DNA of 45,053 bases from the NCBI GenBank assembly GCA_021030915.1, contig JAGEMR010000189.1, positions 1 through 45,053 on the forward strand. The letters are read 5' to 3'. Origin of the DNA: Astrothelium macrocarpum (Eukaryota > Ascomycota > Dothideomycetes > Trypetheliales > Trypetheliaceae). Under the pieces are notes generated by a model that made no database searches, was not told where the DNA came from, and was given only the letters and a program-made list of their open reading frames with translations. Both the position numbers and the translations under genes were made by a program. Position 1 is the stretch's first letter, and each line of letters begins with the position of its first letter. This document shows positions 10,485 through 21,741 of the stretch, one piece after another.

Positions 10485-11473
10485 ATGGGCACTCATGGAA
10501 ACGAGCCCCGTTCGAAGCGACGACGTACATCTGACTCTCAATTACGCTCTCCGGGCAATCACAATAATCGTCCCAAACCAGAGACCAGGCTTCCATTCAA
10601 TGCTTCCGAACTCTCAAAACATCACTTTGATGAATACAAACCTATGTTTGCCGTTTATTTAGACCTTCAAAAACAGATTGACATTGATCATTTGAGTGCA
10701 CAAGAGGCCAAGGGTAGATGGAAGAGTTTCATGAAGAAATGGTAAACTATCAGTTTTTTCCGAACTGCGGATAGCTCCAAAAGCACTGGTACTAACATTG
10801 TAGGAATCGTGGAGAACTAGCAGAAGGCTGGTATCGTCCCGAAACAAAACAAAAAGCCATTTCCTCTACCGCGCATTTGAGTGATTCTCAAGCACACCTC
10901 GAGCCTGAACGAGTATCTCCTGGACATCGGACCAACTATGCAAAGGAACTTGTTAGTGATGAAGATGACGAATATGGCCCCGCTCCACCCAAAAACAGTA
11001 GCGGTACTACGTCCAGACCAACTGTTCCAACCATACAAGATCTACAAATGCGCGATGAGATGACTGCTGAAGAGGCCTTGTATGAACGAGAAGATGTGTA
11101 CTACAAGCGCAAAATTGATCGCAAGGAAGAGAAGGAACGTCTCGAAGAACTAGTTCCCAAGGCTGAACCAGGTACTAGGGAGAGGCAGTTGGAGAAGAAA
11201 CGTGAGAAGTCAGATCAGATGCGGTCTTTTCGCGATAAGTCTCCAGGAGCTGCAGAAGTAGCAGACACTGAAGCATTTGGCGACGATGGGATCGAAGGGT
11301 ACAAGGCAAAGAGACAGGAAATGGAGAGAAGGAAGGATGAGAGACAAATTCGGAAGGAAGAGCTTTGGAGAGCAAGAGCCCAGGAGCGAGAGGAAAGGCT
11401 TGAGGAACACCGGGCAAAGGAGAGTAAGACCATGGATATGCTTAAGGCACTGGCAAAGGAAAGATTTGGCTAG
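10485..11473 (+). CDS. Conserved charged nuclear-type protein (often labelled RNA helicase HEL117-like)
   Basis: Two exons, 10485-10741 and 10804-11473, joined across a 62-base intron (GTAAAC donor, ACTAAC branch site, TAG acceptor), give 308 residues. The N-terminus is basic (SKRRRTSD, a nuclear-localisation-like cluster). A short WNRGELAEGWY motif spans the splice site. The C-terminal half is a long Lys/Glu/Arg-rich predicted coiled coil containing LVPKAEPGTRERQLEKK and ending LKALAKERFG. This architecture is conserved in filamentous fungi. Databases often give it the helicase-related name, but it has no helicase motifs. Nuclear or RNA-related function is inference. The start is the first ATG that keeps the basic N-terminus. 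Confidence 0.85.
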
Positions 11474-11729
11474 GAAGTTAGGATTTGTCGACAAAGCATA
11501 GTTTGCTACAAAACGTGCCCCGACCTTGATAGCGTCTATTAGACTACCCATTAGGATTACAACGTGCACCAGTCGATATGCACGTCAAGTGCCAGCTATT
11601 TACTTTCCTGACGCCGACCCCGTGCACCGTCAACGCCGCGTAAATGCTAGTACAAAAAGGATGATTTTGTTCCGGCTCGGACCGTCAACATATGGCATGA
11701 CTGAGGCTGTCATATCTCACACTATGCCA

Positions 11730-12543
11730 TCATTCATCATCCAGAATTGACGATGCTAGCGGTCCAAAGAATGGCACTTCGCATCGGTCTAGAGTTCCAG
11801 CTGTATGTAACGATCAGCGTGAATTTGACGAGGTGAATGCGGACTTACCGTCCCGGTAGGCTCTGAATGTGAGCCAGCCGATAAGCAATAGATCACCCGC
11901 AAAAAGTAGCCATGAGATGATGGCAGAGAAGGAGAAGACCAAATGAATCACGAAAATGACGGTAAACTACGACAGGGTTAGGACATGTCCTTGATCTCTT
12001 ATCAGTATCTCCAGAACATACAAGTAACGAACTCTGCCAAGCATGAAAACGCACATAATCGCTCTTATGCTCCAGCAATAGTATCAACACGCCACCCGCC
12101 GGAGGGAGAAGCAAGTAGGGCACACAAGCCTCGAAATCCATTCTGAGCGGTAGACTTGTCTCAAACACATCCACGTCTCTTCCATTCCATCCCCTCCCCA
12201 CGCCACCAATCCCACTACCAACACCACCACCGAAGTCCATACCGTCCTCTTCATCCTGTTCAGCTCGTCCCTCCTCTGCTATGGCTGGATCGTCGAAATA
12301 CTGCCCAGACCCATTCTGATAGCTATCATTGACATCATCGGTGTACTGGCCTGGGCTCGGCAGCACTTCGGAGATGTTGCGCGGTTGACGCGCGGACTCG
12401 GGGTTGCGAGCACCGGGCTGGGGACTGTTGGAGAGGGAGCGTCGTGGGGAAGCGGTGCGGTTGCGGTTTGAGGGTGGTGGAGACGGGGACAGAGCGCGAA
12501 CGTTTTCTGGCGTGTCGGACTGGTAGGGAGCGAAGTCCGCCAT
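11730..12543 (-). CDS. UPF0132-family small membrane protein
   Basis: Three exons on the minus strand, 12543-12022, 11966-11849 and 11800-11730, give 236 residues. Introns are GTATGT..TAG (55 bases, CCTAAC branch) and GTAAGT..CAG (48 bases). The first 130 residues are Pro/Ser/Gly-rich and disordered. A compact membrane domain follows. A first segment around residues 136-157 leads into LLLEHKSDYVRFHAWQSSLL, and two further hydrophobic helices follow after the first splice (FTVIFVIHLVFSFSAIISW and LLLIGWLTF). The HKSDYVRFHAWQS signature identifies the UPF0132 family. Biochemical role is unknown. Without splicing the ORF would read through the first intron and lose the membrane helices, so the exon model is well supported. 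Confidence 0.88.
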
Positions 12544-13372
12544 TATGGGAGCGATTGATGTAATGGAGTGGGCCTGCTGAAGCTGCTGAAGCAGCTGGAG
12601 TACGCTGTAGATGCCAGGATTGCAGGTGAAATTGGCGCAGCCGCGCGGTCAAGTTGACCTCCGTGCGCTCCAATAGCAGACGTGACTTGATATTGAAGTT
12701 ACATTATCTGCGCATAAGCTTGAAGCCTTCGTCTGTTTAGCTGCATACACGGATGCAAAATGCCGTCGGTCTATCGGTCTTCGGCCTTGACTACCTTCTC
12801 CCTGCCTCGAAATCGTATGGTGTATCCCCAATCGTATATCAAGGCCTACGCTGCCAATCAATGGACGATACATTTGCTCATTTCAATATAATTTATCATC
12901 ACTATGATGACCAGGTAACCCCAGACATCTTCAGGATACGACAAGAAAGAGTTTCTGTAATTACCCCAAGGACGAGATAGTATGTTGCCGGATTCAAGAC
13001 AATTCTTGACCGAAGGCACCAATATGTCAGACCATTTTCCGGTGCAAGAAGATAGCCCCAATGGACTATTCCATCTTATCTATTTGTCAGTCGTCGAACT
13101 TAATTAAATTGTTGGTTCGATCCTTCCTTGGAGCTGTAGCGTGAGTTCTATTGGATGGAAGCCCTCTGAATTAAAGTCGGCCTTGCATAACTTTCCGGTC
13201 AGAGAAAATCAATGAGCATCAGAGGCAGATGTCTTGCATTTCTGCCACCCTTTCTCAAACCCCGCACACGTGGGAGTCGCGAGGCAACCCAGCATGTCCT
13301 TTTCAAGTCCAACTTTCACAAGTCAAGGATCCATAATGATATCTCTATTGATATGCTCAGCTTTACTTCGCC
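12544..13372. other. Intergenic region between divergent genes
   Basis: This is the shared upstream region of the minus-strand UPF0132 gene and the plus-strand F-box gene. It holds only short ORFs and no repeat. I see no gene. Confidence 0.6.
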
Positions 13373-14650
13373 ATGAGCCTTCTCAGCTTTCCTACAGAAG
13401 TCCTTACTCAGATAACTAATATTCTTGAAACTGGGGATATATTGAATTTGCGACTGGCTTGTTCTCTCCTGAGAAAGGTGTCCCTGCATGAATTTGGAAC
13501 AAGATGCTTTGGATGGAGACGTTTCATGATCCTAGAACTTAGCCTCAAAGCTCTTGTAGAAATAGCAGAAAGCAATGAGCTTGGTCCATACCTTCACACA
13601 TTGGTCCTCGGCATCGATTATCTGGCCGAGGATGCCCTGAAAGATTCGAACTGGGATTCTCATCCCACAAATCAGCAGAAGCGTATGGCATACCAACGCT
13701 ACATGGAAGAGCAAAAGACATTGCGAGGATCTGGCCGTGCTACCGTCTTGCTGACTAAGGCCCTCCGAAAACTGAGAAACTGTCAAAGAATCTGTATTCA
13801 CGCGCAGGAGGACGAGCGTGACGTTCAACCCATGACGACCCCATGCCAAAGAAGCTATGGAGCTGCAACCATAAACGAGATTACCGGAAAGTGGCCTCTA
13901 CTAAATCCTCAGGGTGATGAGGCAATCGAATTGATTGGTGTTCCATGTCAAATTGTTCTGGATGCCATTGCTATGTCTGGCATAGCGCTGGCAAGCTTTG
14001 AGACTGAATTTCAATCTTGTCAGAGTGTGCCCATCGCAACATTTTGCATTCCCTCAAAACGATTGCAGTATTTCGAAACCTTCATTACGAATCTTCGACG
14101 GCTGCAGCTTCACACGTCTTTAATTCTTGAGGGAGCTGACCTGCCGTACAACTGGGCAGAATGGTCGATCTCGTTCATATTCCGCTTCATCAATCTCGAA
14201 GAGCTCGATTTTACTGCTGAAGCACTTGGTGACTCTGCCAGGCTGATTGAAGAACTTGCGAGTGGGGCCACAGGGACAGTAAAGTTTCCCAAATTGCGCA
14301 AGCTGACACTTCACAATTTTATCACAACGGCCAATGACGTCAACCGTTTTCTTGGAACATGCCCTGCGCTTCAGGCAGTCTCTCTTCATGGAATTACCTT
14401 GTATGAAGGGGCCTGGGTCGAGGTTCTGGAATACATTCTGAGCTCGACCTTGGCACTCTCGGAGTTCGACTTCCACTACAACTCGGCTCGAGCTTTGTAC
14501 AAAGGGATCGAGACTCACAAACGTTTCTCGATGAGGACAGAAGATCTGACCGCGTTGGAAAGTCCACAGATGCCTTGGCATGCGTTTAGCAAGGATAAGG
14601 TGCGATTGTTTCTCCGCACGATGATTGAGAAGCATTATCTTGCCTGGTAA
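13373..14650 (+). CDS. F-box domain protein
   Basis: A single exon of 425 codons. The N-terminus, LLSFPTEVLTQITNILETGD followed by ILNLRLACSLLR, is a clear F-box (about residues 3-45), which would bind Skp1 and place the protein in an SCF ubiquitin ligase. The remainder has leucine-rich helical stretches such as LEELDFTAEAL and FPKLRKLTLHNF, typical of degenerate leucine-rich repeats used for substrate binding in fungal F-box proteins. The substrate cannot be inferred. An ATG at 13373 opens the F-box directly. No intron is needed. Confidence 0.85.
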   Translation: MSLLSFPTEVLTQITNILETGDILNLRLACSLLRKVSLHEFGTRCFGWRRFMILELSLKALVEIAESNELGPYLHTLVLGIDYLAEDALKDSNWDSHPTNQQKRMAYQRYMEEQKTLRGSGRATVLLTKALRKLRNCQRICIHAQEDERDVQPMTTPCQRSYGAATINEITGKWPLLNPQGDEAIELIGVPCQIVLDAIAMSGIALASFETEFQSCQSVPIATFCIPSKRLQYFETFITNLRRLQLHTSLILEGADLPYNWAEWSISFIFRFINLEELDFTAEALGDSARLIEELASGATGTVKFPKLRKLTLHNFITTANDVNRFLGTCPALQAVSLHGITLYEGAWVEVLEYILSSTLALSEFDFHYNSARALYKGIETHKRFSMRTEDLTALESPQMPWHAFSKDKVRLFLRTMIEKHYLAW

Positions 14651-15049
14651 TTCTCAACGTTGTTAATTCCTTTGAGGGCTTTCCAACAACATTAAATCAC
14701 TAACAAACAGATGATGAATTTTCTTGAAGATTACGCAGTATGCCTGACTCATCTACACATAGAAACTCCTATGTGTGTATAGCTAGTTGTTTGGCTTATG
14801 GCTCAAATGATTATGTATTCCTACATTAAATGCCTTGAGAGCCTCCAAACAGGTTCGTTTATCTAAAGTTCATCGTTGTCAACATGTTTGATGTGCATTG
14901 CATTAAAAACCTTGACGTTTGCCTGCTGTTAATATTTCACCCGATAATTTCACCCGATAATTTCACCCGATTAGTCACATGTCAGAGCAAGCCCTGTGGA
15001 CCTACTGCAATTTTATCTATCAACTCCCTACACATTCATATTATACACA
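14651..15049. other. Intergenic region between convergent genes
   Basis: The 3' region of the F-box gene meets the 3' end of the minus-strand membrane-protein gene. Apart from the short tandem repeat at 14935-14973 I see no feature. Confidence 0.6.
14935..14973. repeat. Short tandem repeat, three 13-base units
   Basis: Three consecutive copies of TTTCACCCGATAA. The third ends ATTA instead of ATAA. It lies in the 3' intergenic region. Confidence 0.8.
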
Positions 15050-15987
15050 CTAATCCAATCCACCCGCCTCCTTCCATCTCTCCGCACAACTTCCCCCTTC
15101 CCAATCGTCCGATCGCTCCAAATACCTTCCTTTTCCCTTCTCCCCATCCCATTCTTCCATCAATTCGCACCATCGTCCATACCCCGGAGGACCGGCAATG
15201 AAGTCTACCCCCACACACCACGCCTTATCGTCATCGCAACGCTCGATACACGCATATACATCTAGGACCGCAAAATCAGTCTCACGCACAGTGCCTAGCC
15301 GAACCATATCCGGATGCACACGCCAATTCTGCTCAAGACTGGACGTGTAGTCGACAGCAGAATGGTGGGTTGGAGCAGAGGATTTAACGGCGGAGAAAGA
15401 GATAGATAGAGACTCAGGCGGAGAAGAAATGTCAAGGAGTGGTGGAGGGATGTGCAGCCAGGTGAGAACAGTGGGGAAAGAGCGACCAGAAGAATTGATA
15501 TGACGGCGGCTAAGAGAAATACGAGGAAGAGGTGATGGAGAGCATAGACGTGTGACTTTGAATCGGCATCTTGGTCGGGAGCGGAAGGTGGAGGTTGGTG
15601 TACAGTAGCATCATTGGTAGAGGTTGGGATTGAATTCGATGTTTCTTCCGTCGAGGCCCTGGTAGATATGGTCTTCGCTGTTAAGGGAGCGGCTCTGCTT
15701 GAACTGGACTGAATGTTATTTGTGTGCCAGGGCCAAAGCTCAATACCGTTTAAAGATGGTGTAGGGCTGGAAGTTTCGGAAATTGAGCGATTAAGGCCAC
15801 TATCTTGTGCGGTGAATTCGTCGTCGCAGCTATGAAATTGATCCTCGGAATCTGAGAGGCTCGATGGTGAATGAGTGTCATTTTTGCGACGTGAAGTAGT
15901 CGAAATTTGAGAAGGGTTTGAATGTCTGTATGCAGAGATCGTCTGCTCTGGTATGTGGGACAAGGGAACTGCATTTGAGCTTGCCAT
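15050..15987 (-). pseudogene. Single-pass membrane protein with a one-base frameshift
   Basis: The minus-strand reading starts at ATG 15987 (MASSNAVPLSHIPEQ). A Ser/Thr-rich N-terminal half of about 150 residues is followed by one transmembrane helix (HHLFLVFLLAAVISILLVAL). The original frame continues only as low-quality sequence to a stop at 15295. A second frame, offset at the CCCC run near 15472-15475, reads TVLTWLHIPPPLLDISSPPE and continues to TAG at 15050. It includes an acidic Cys-containing domain (ACIERCDDDKAWCVGVDFIA). Joining the frames needs a net one-base change. No intron fits. It is either a recent frameshift or a homopolymer sequencing error. The topology suggests a cytoplasmic tail and an extracellular or lumenal C-terminal domain. 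Family unknown. An in-frame ATG further upstream (16143) is possible but less protein-like. Confidence 0.6.
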
Positions 15988-17209
15988 TCCTTTTGGGCTG
16001 TTATTAAGCCAAGACAGACTTTGGAATTTAGGGGGCAGGTCTAAATTCAATTGAAATATGACGGAAATGGAAGCCTGAAGCACGCAGTGTATAAGTTTGG
16101 TAACTTTCAACGTGACCATGTTGAGCATCACCGCCAGAGACACACGATCAACCCGTCATAGTAGGTAAGGCGTGACTTGAAGAGGGCCTCCTGATCAACT
16201 TTCAACATTCACCTTTGGTTTCATAGCCGGTCTACCTGTGCAGATCACGCTTCAAGTTTCGTACTAACCCATCGTAGTCTATGAGTCTTTGTAATCCATA
16301 GCATCCCCCGATCACCTCTTATTTGCACTCGAGCTTCATCTCAGGCACGTCAATCAGAAACGTCCGAAGACTGTGAGGGCGTGACGGATCATCGAGAAAA
16401 ATAAGAAAATAATTCCATCCGAGCCACGTCATTTGGCGTTGACGTAAGCATTGATGAGAAAATCCGTCCACTATAGAAATCATAGGTAGAAGAGCTTCGC
16501 CAACTTCGAAAGCATGTCGTCGTGGTGCAGCAGAGCCTGTCGAGAGTTGTTTTGCTGATATATCGAATATCGTCGATTGGTTATCCTGCGGTCACGGCTT
16601 GCTGTAGCGTTAGAAAGGGCGATGAAAGCTTCCGTATGTGAAGAAAATGGAAGCACGTTCAACGAGCGCCTATGATGAGGATCTCAACAAGACTAGAACT
16701 TCTTAAAAAGACAGGTCGGGAGGAATTGGTGAGGAGTTAGGACTAAGATGAGGCCCTGAGCGATCTTCTAGGCACTGTCAAACATGAGGTTTACAAACGG
16801 GCCACTGAGTAGCACGAGCAAGAGATCCATGATGCTTGACTGGAGGGAAGCGGTACAATAACAGCGACCGGAGTTAGTAATTCGTTCGACCCGTCGTAGT
16901 AAGTGACGAAATGCGTACATTATGCCATAAGGAGACCATCCGAGAAGCTCCACGGCACCCACAGAAGATCGACAAAAATACAGGATATCAAGAAAAATGT
17001 CCAATAAGGAATAACGGGTCCAACCCAATTACCAAGCGGTAAAGCAATTGAGCAACGCAATCTCAAGATATGCAATAGAGATAGCCTCCCTCCAGTGACT
17101 TTTTCGACCTTTACCCATTGATATATCCTCAAACCGAGAATGGAAAAGACCTTACTTTTTTTGAAAACTTCAATCACCTCAAATCCACCCGATCCCTCCT
17201 TATGCCCCA
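15988..17209. other. Intergenic, no gene seen
   Basis: Short ORFs only. Minus-strand ORFs at 16768-17028 and 16920-17210 have some hydrophobic residues but overlap each other and carry no motif. They lie in the 3' region of the gene at 17210-18199. No RNA gene was recognised. Confidence 0.5.
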
Positions 17210-18199
17210 TTATCGAATTCGTCCAAACAAATCTTGTCCCCCATCTTCTCCCGCAAATGTTCCCATTCCCATGCCGGTGCCCAGATCGGGCAACTGTGGC
17301 GGCGGCGTCCTCTCTTCCTCTCTCGCCCTTTCCTCCAAATCCGTCACGTACGCGCCCTGCCGGAAGCCTCCATTCGGCTGCTGCACGCCATCCATATCCA
17401 CGTCCATACTGTCCACACCGTCACGTGCATCGCTTGAGACGTTCTCGTCTACCGTCTCGACTCCAACACCAAGTGGCATTCCGCTCATTCGCCGTCGGAA
17501 CCAACTCGCGCTCTTCTTCTTACGTAGGCCGCGCCCCAGACTGCCCGCACCGCCTGTTACACTGCTGTTGCTATTGTGGTAGTAGTTGGTGTCTTCAGTG
17601 CCGATGATGGTGGTACCGGTATTGAGGCTAGAGGTACGAGAGCGAGGTTTAAAGTTGGCAATGAAGCCTCCCACGGGGCTGAAGGGACGGAGAGGGCGGG
17701 GTGCAGCGAGTTGGGGGTCGTTTTCGTCGTTTCTGTGGTGATTGTGCGTGTCGTCATTGTTGAGGCGGATGTTGGTGTCGAAAGCACCGGAGAGGCGACG
17801 TAAGCCGAGGAAGCTGCGTTTGGCGGCGGGATCGGAGGCTCGATTAGAGGCGCCGGGGCTGGAAACGGTGGTGGTGAAGTTGGATGCGTTAGGTGACAGC
17901 ATATCGTAGCTGCCAGAGCGAAGGTTGCTACCTTTGCGTGTGCGAATGCCCGGTGGTGGGGAGGCAGTGGGGGTGTGTGTTTGACTTGCAGCAGGAGAGG
18001 CGGGGAGGTTTTTCAGATCGACTGGTGTTGTGGGATGTGAATTGAGAGGGCCTCGGCCAGGTGTCGGTGGACGAGATGGTAAACGAGTAATTGGTTCTGG
18101 TTTTGGTGGTGTGGCAGGTGGTGATGGAATCGACGTGCCTTTGGTGAGAGAAAAATTGATGGGGGAAAATGGAGGGAGAAAATTATTTTGTGAAGCCAT
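17210..18199 (-). CDS. Low-complexity conserved hypothetical protein
   Basis: A single minus-strand exon of 329 residues. The first third is Pro/Ser/Thr-rich (LPSRPPTPGRGPLNSHPTTP) with many SP/TP dipeptides, typical of proline-directed kinase targets. Short conserved-looking blocks follow: KGSNLRSGSYDMLSPNAS, KRSFLGLRRLSGAFDTN, RKKKSASWFRRRMSGMP and a C-terminal acidic tail ending DLFGRIR. LRRLSG and RRRMSG are basic-phosphosite-like. No enzyme or membrane domain is present. I expect a disordered regulatory protein, but the function is unknown. The opposite-strand ORFs here are shadows of its biased codons. Confidence 0.75.
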   Translation of the reverse strand: MASQNNFLPPFSPINFSLTKGTSIPSPPATPPKPEPITRLPSRPPTPGRGPLNSHPTTPVDLKNLPASPAASQTHTPTASPPPGIRTRKGSNLRSGSYDMLSPNASNFTTTVSSPGASNRASDPAAKRSFLGLRRLSGAFDTNIRLNNDDTHNHHRNDENDPQLAAPRPLRPFSPVGGFIANFKPRSRTSSLNTGTTIIGTEDTNYYHNSNSSVTGGAGSLGRGLRKKKSASWFRRRMSGMPLGVGVETVDENVSSDARDGVDSMDVDMDGVQQPNGGFRQGAYVTDLEERAREEERTPPPQLPDLGTGMGMGTFAGEDGGQDLFGRIR

Positions 18200-19299
18200 A
18201 ATTATGGTCGAGTGAGACGTGCAGTCCGAATGTAGAAAGTTTGTCTCGGATACGAAGGTGGGAAGAAGGAATTGAGGGTGGTACAGGTCAAGAATTGGCT
18301 CTCAACAGATTGAGGGGCACCTCAGTTGACTTGGGTAAGAGCTATGGCGATGTCACTGCTCCTCAAACGTGGGTCGCGTCAAACGAATGCGAAGTGAGCC
18401 ACAATTGACGATCCGTGTAGCAAGCAATGAAGCTTTGATCTAAGTAAGCAATTGCACAAAAAGCAAATTGGTATCAAATGACGACTGTTGTACAAAGTAA
18501 TTGCAAAGCGAATGGGAAGCAACAAGATAGGAAGAAAGGAAAAAGAGGCAGAAGGGAGGAAACGAGAGAAACAAGTGGTCGAGGTCGGCAGAGTGACCAA
18601 GGTGGAGTGGAGGCACAGCTACGAAGTGCTAGCGAAAAAGAGGCCTGCAGTGAGGACATGGGACCGGGGGCCAAGCAGGCCCAGGTGGACACTCTTCTGA
18701 AGCCGGATGGCCGTTTGTTCAGCAAATTGAAGCCGTCGCCTGCCCAGACAGGGCAAGGTCCAACCCCATCTTCGGCTCCATCACGCTCTTCCCGCGAATC
18801 GCAAGCTTGCCCATCACTCGCCCTTAGCCCCAGACAGCCGTCAGTCAGTCAGTCAGTCCTCCTCCCACTCTGCTGCATCCTCGTGTCACTGGCGAACCAA
18901 ACATAGCATCATCCACCGTCGTGTCCTCGCATCACAGTGCTTGGAAATCAGGGGTCTCGGTGCAGCATTTCTGCGACCCCTGCATGTGCTGACATCTCTC
19001 CACGCGGGGCGACGGGGATGCTTCCTGGTCCAATTATCCCGGCCCCCGGAATCACGGCAGACGTTTCACCACGTGCAACTCTTGACGCCCAAACACTTCT
19101 CCGACTTGATGAGAAACAATCTGGAAAAAATATGGCGTCAATTGCCGGAATGAACTGCAGCAGGTGTCGTGATCATTCTTGCATGAAAAGCCTATCTAAG
19201 GTAGTTTTACGTGTGTACTATATCTGATAGCTTTATCGTCTATCATATTGTCATCATTATTTTCGTACCGTCATCAACACTCATCGATAACGCGGCAAT
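18200..19299. other. Intergenic region, no confident gene
   Basis: The plus-strand ORF 18478-18906 is rich in Lys/Arg/Glu/Ser and reads as non-coding low complexity. The region is mainly upstream sequence of the minus-strand gene at 18199 and 3' sequence of phosphofructokinase. A (TCAG)n microsatellite lies at 18841-18858. Confidence 0.55.
18841..18858. repeat. TCAG tetranucleotide microsatellite
   Basis: Four and a half perfect TCAG units in intergenic DNA. Confidence 0.85.
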
Positions 19300-21741
19300 C
19301 TACGACTTTTTTAAGTTGTCCAGCGGCTTCAACATCACATTTTGTGATAAGGGCCGCCCACTCAGTGTATCCACCACGTCCTTGTATCTCATCCAGAACT
19401 CATTTTGCGGCCTTCGATCTTTCCAGTCTGTCTCTTCCCTCTCAATCTTTTCCATCGGGCTGAACTTAACCCTGGCACCACGAATACCAATGACCGCTGC
19501 GCTCATAGGATCCGCAGCAATCTCGTCTTTGCTCATGCCTTTTCGTCGAAACTCTTCCAGATGCTGCAAGCTCTTGACTCCAAACCGTACCGCGCGTACG
19601 CGATCCATGGGGCTGGGTGTCCCCCCTTGCTGAACGTGACCGGGCACTGCAGACCGTGATTCAAAGCGACCATTTGCTTCCTCTTTGATCATGTCGGCAA
19701 TTATCTGCGTCGTATAAGTCGAACTGGCTTTTTCATTTCTGAGAATGATCTTTCCCGCTCGGTTTTGTCCCTTGTCTTTTGCAAAGCTATCTCTCAGCCA
19801 TTGGATATCGTTGGCAAGCATGCGGATGTTGATGCCTTCTTCCGGCGTATAGACGGCGTAGGCACCGATAGCGAGGCCAGCGAGCGTAGCAACGTATCCA
19901 CTGGCGCCACCTTGCGTCTCGATGATGAAGACCCGACGACGAGAGGAAGATGCGGATTGTCGAATTGCATCACAATACTCGACAAGAGCGTTCAAGCAGG
20001 TATCACTTCCAACCGAATACTCTGTCCCAGGCACATTGTTACTGATCGTTGCAGGTAAGATTACCATGGGAATCTTTAGTGACGCGTATTTATCTCTCGC
20101 CCGCCTCAATTCACTTAACGCAGTAAATGCTTCGAAACCACCGATCAAAAATAGAGCATCCAATTTGTAAAGCTCGAAGCATTTGGCAACCGTTTCCATG
20201 TCTTCAGAAGGCAAGCCTCGGTTGGTACCAATCTCTGAACCACCTCGGCTAGCCCATTGCTCTGCATCAAGCCAGCTGACTTCTCGAACGGCTCCCAGCG
20301 GCTTATCGTCATGGTGGCGAATCAAACCAGGGAATCCATTGTGCAGAGCGATTGGAGTATGGCCACGAGCAAGACAATACGCTACAGCAGCTCGAGTCGC
20401 TGAATTCATGCCTCCGGCGGGAGCTCCAACGTGAATGACGCCGATGCGCAAGCGCTAAAAAGTTCCATCAGTGAGAAATCGAACATGTGACACATGGCCT
20501 ACTCACTTCGCTCTCTGTTAAAAGCATATCCCTTTTGTCAGTAGCAGTCATGATATCGAAAGCGTGCATGTACTCTGCAAACTCTGCATCCCTCATGTTC
20601 ATAGCCTCTTCGAAGTTCTTGTTCTCTATGAGTTGAGCTACTTTGTGCGTGGCTGCGACAGCCTCAACAAGAGGTTTTCGTACGATTTTGTTCTCTATAA
20701 TCGAGATCATGGGGCTAGGAGTGTCAGGCGTCGATTCGAGAACAGCGTTTACGGCTTCCACACCCTGGAGAGTGGAGAGCATGCGGTCATACGCGCAAGC
20801 ATTTCCGCCTCGTTGGACATGACCGAGGGTCGTAATCCTGGTATCTAGCCCGAGGTCTTTTGAGAGGAGGTCCTTGACTTTGGATGCTTTGATTGGTTGT
20901 AATTGGCGGTCATGGGCACCTTCAGCGATGATGACGATTGTTTTTCGTTTACCCAACGCACGGTGCTGTGGAAATTAGAAAGAAATACTCGTATCAGTTC
21001 TCTCAGACTTGCCTTTGTGACAATGCTACACATTTGTTTTTCCCAATTTTCTGGTGGTGGTCTTTCTGGTAGAAAAACAAAATCCGCTCCGGTGCTGACT
21101 CCGGACATTAAAGCCAACCACCCGCAATGTCTTCCCATGACCTCAATCACAAATGCTCTCTGATGTGAAGAAGCTGTAGCGTCAATGTAGTCAACCATCT
21201 CACAAATCCTACCCAAACTCGAGTAGCAGCCAATAGTTGCATCTGTCAATGACATGTCATTGTCGATTGAGCCCACCATTCCCACAATGTTGAGCTGTTT
21301 ATGTGGATCCACCTGTTCTTGGTTGAGTTCTCCCTGCTTCACCAGCTCGTCCAGCAATTCCGGCCATTCCGACCTAAACTTGTCTGCTCCGGTCAAGCTG
21401 CCATCACCTCCACATATTACCAATGCATCGATCCCATTCGAAATCATGTTCTTTGCCGCTCGCCGTCTACCATCTCGCTCTCTGAAGCTTGGACACCGGG
21501 CGGTCCCGATCAGAGTTCCTCCTTCGGACAACCAACCCCGGACATCATCCCAATTCATTTTCTTGATCATGTCTCCGCCCTGTACCAGACCCTCGTAGCC
21601 TTCGTAGATGCCATAAGCCTCACAGCCTTTTGCAATTGACATTCTTACTACGGCGCGTACAGCTCCGTTCATTCCCGGGGCATCCCCTCCGGAGGTCATG
21701 ACCCCAATCCTCCGCTTGGGGGCGTCCTGGGTCGTCGACAT
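19300..21741 (-). CDS. pfkA: 6-phosphofructokinase (ATP-dependent, fungal two-lobe type)
   Basis: Catalyses ATP-dependent conversion of fructose 6-phosphate to fructose 1,6-bisphosphate, the committed glycolytic step, in the cytosol. Three minus-strand exons, 21741-21013, 20965-20507 and 20454-19300, give 780 residues, the usual length for the duplicated fungal enzyme. The N-terminal catalytic lobe shows TSGGDAPGMNGAVRA (ATP site, residues 16-30), CGGDGSLTG, GSIDND (157-162, catalytic Asp) and MGRHCGW (202-208). The C-terminal regulatory lobe starts after residue 396 with HVGAPAGGMNSATRA and also carries VPGHVQQGG. Intron 1 (20966-21012, 47 bases) is a GC-AG intron with donor AAG|GCAAGT. Intron 2 (20455-20506) is GTGAGT..TAG. 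Both splices restore frame exactly. All key catalytic motifs are intact. Naming by A. niger convention. Confidence 0.95.

Noticed and set aside
17118..17607. Two overlapping plus-strand ORFs of about 155 codons
   Set aside because: Pro/Ser/Leu-rich shadows of the low-complexity gene on the minus strand (17210-18199).
18478..18906. Plus-strand ORF of 142 codons
   Set aside because: Low-complexity charged composition, no motif and no splice support. It lies in intergenic DNA.
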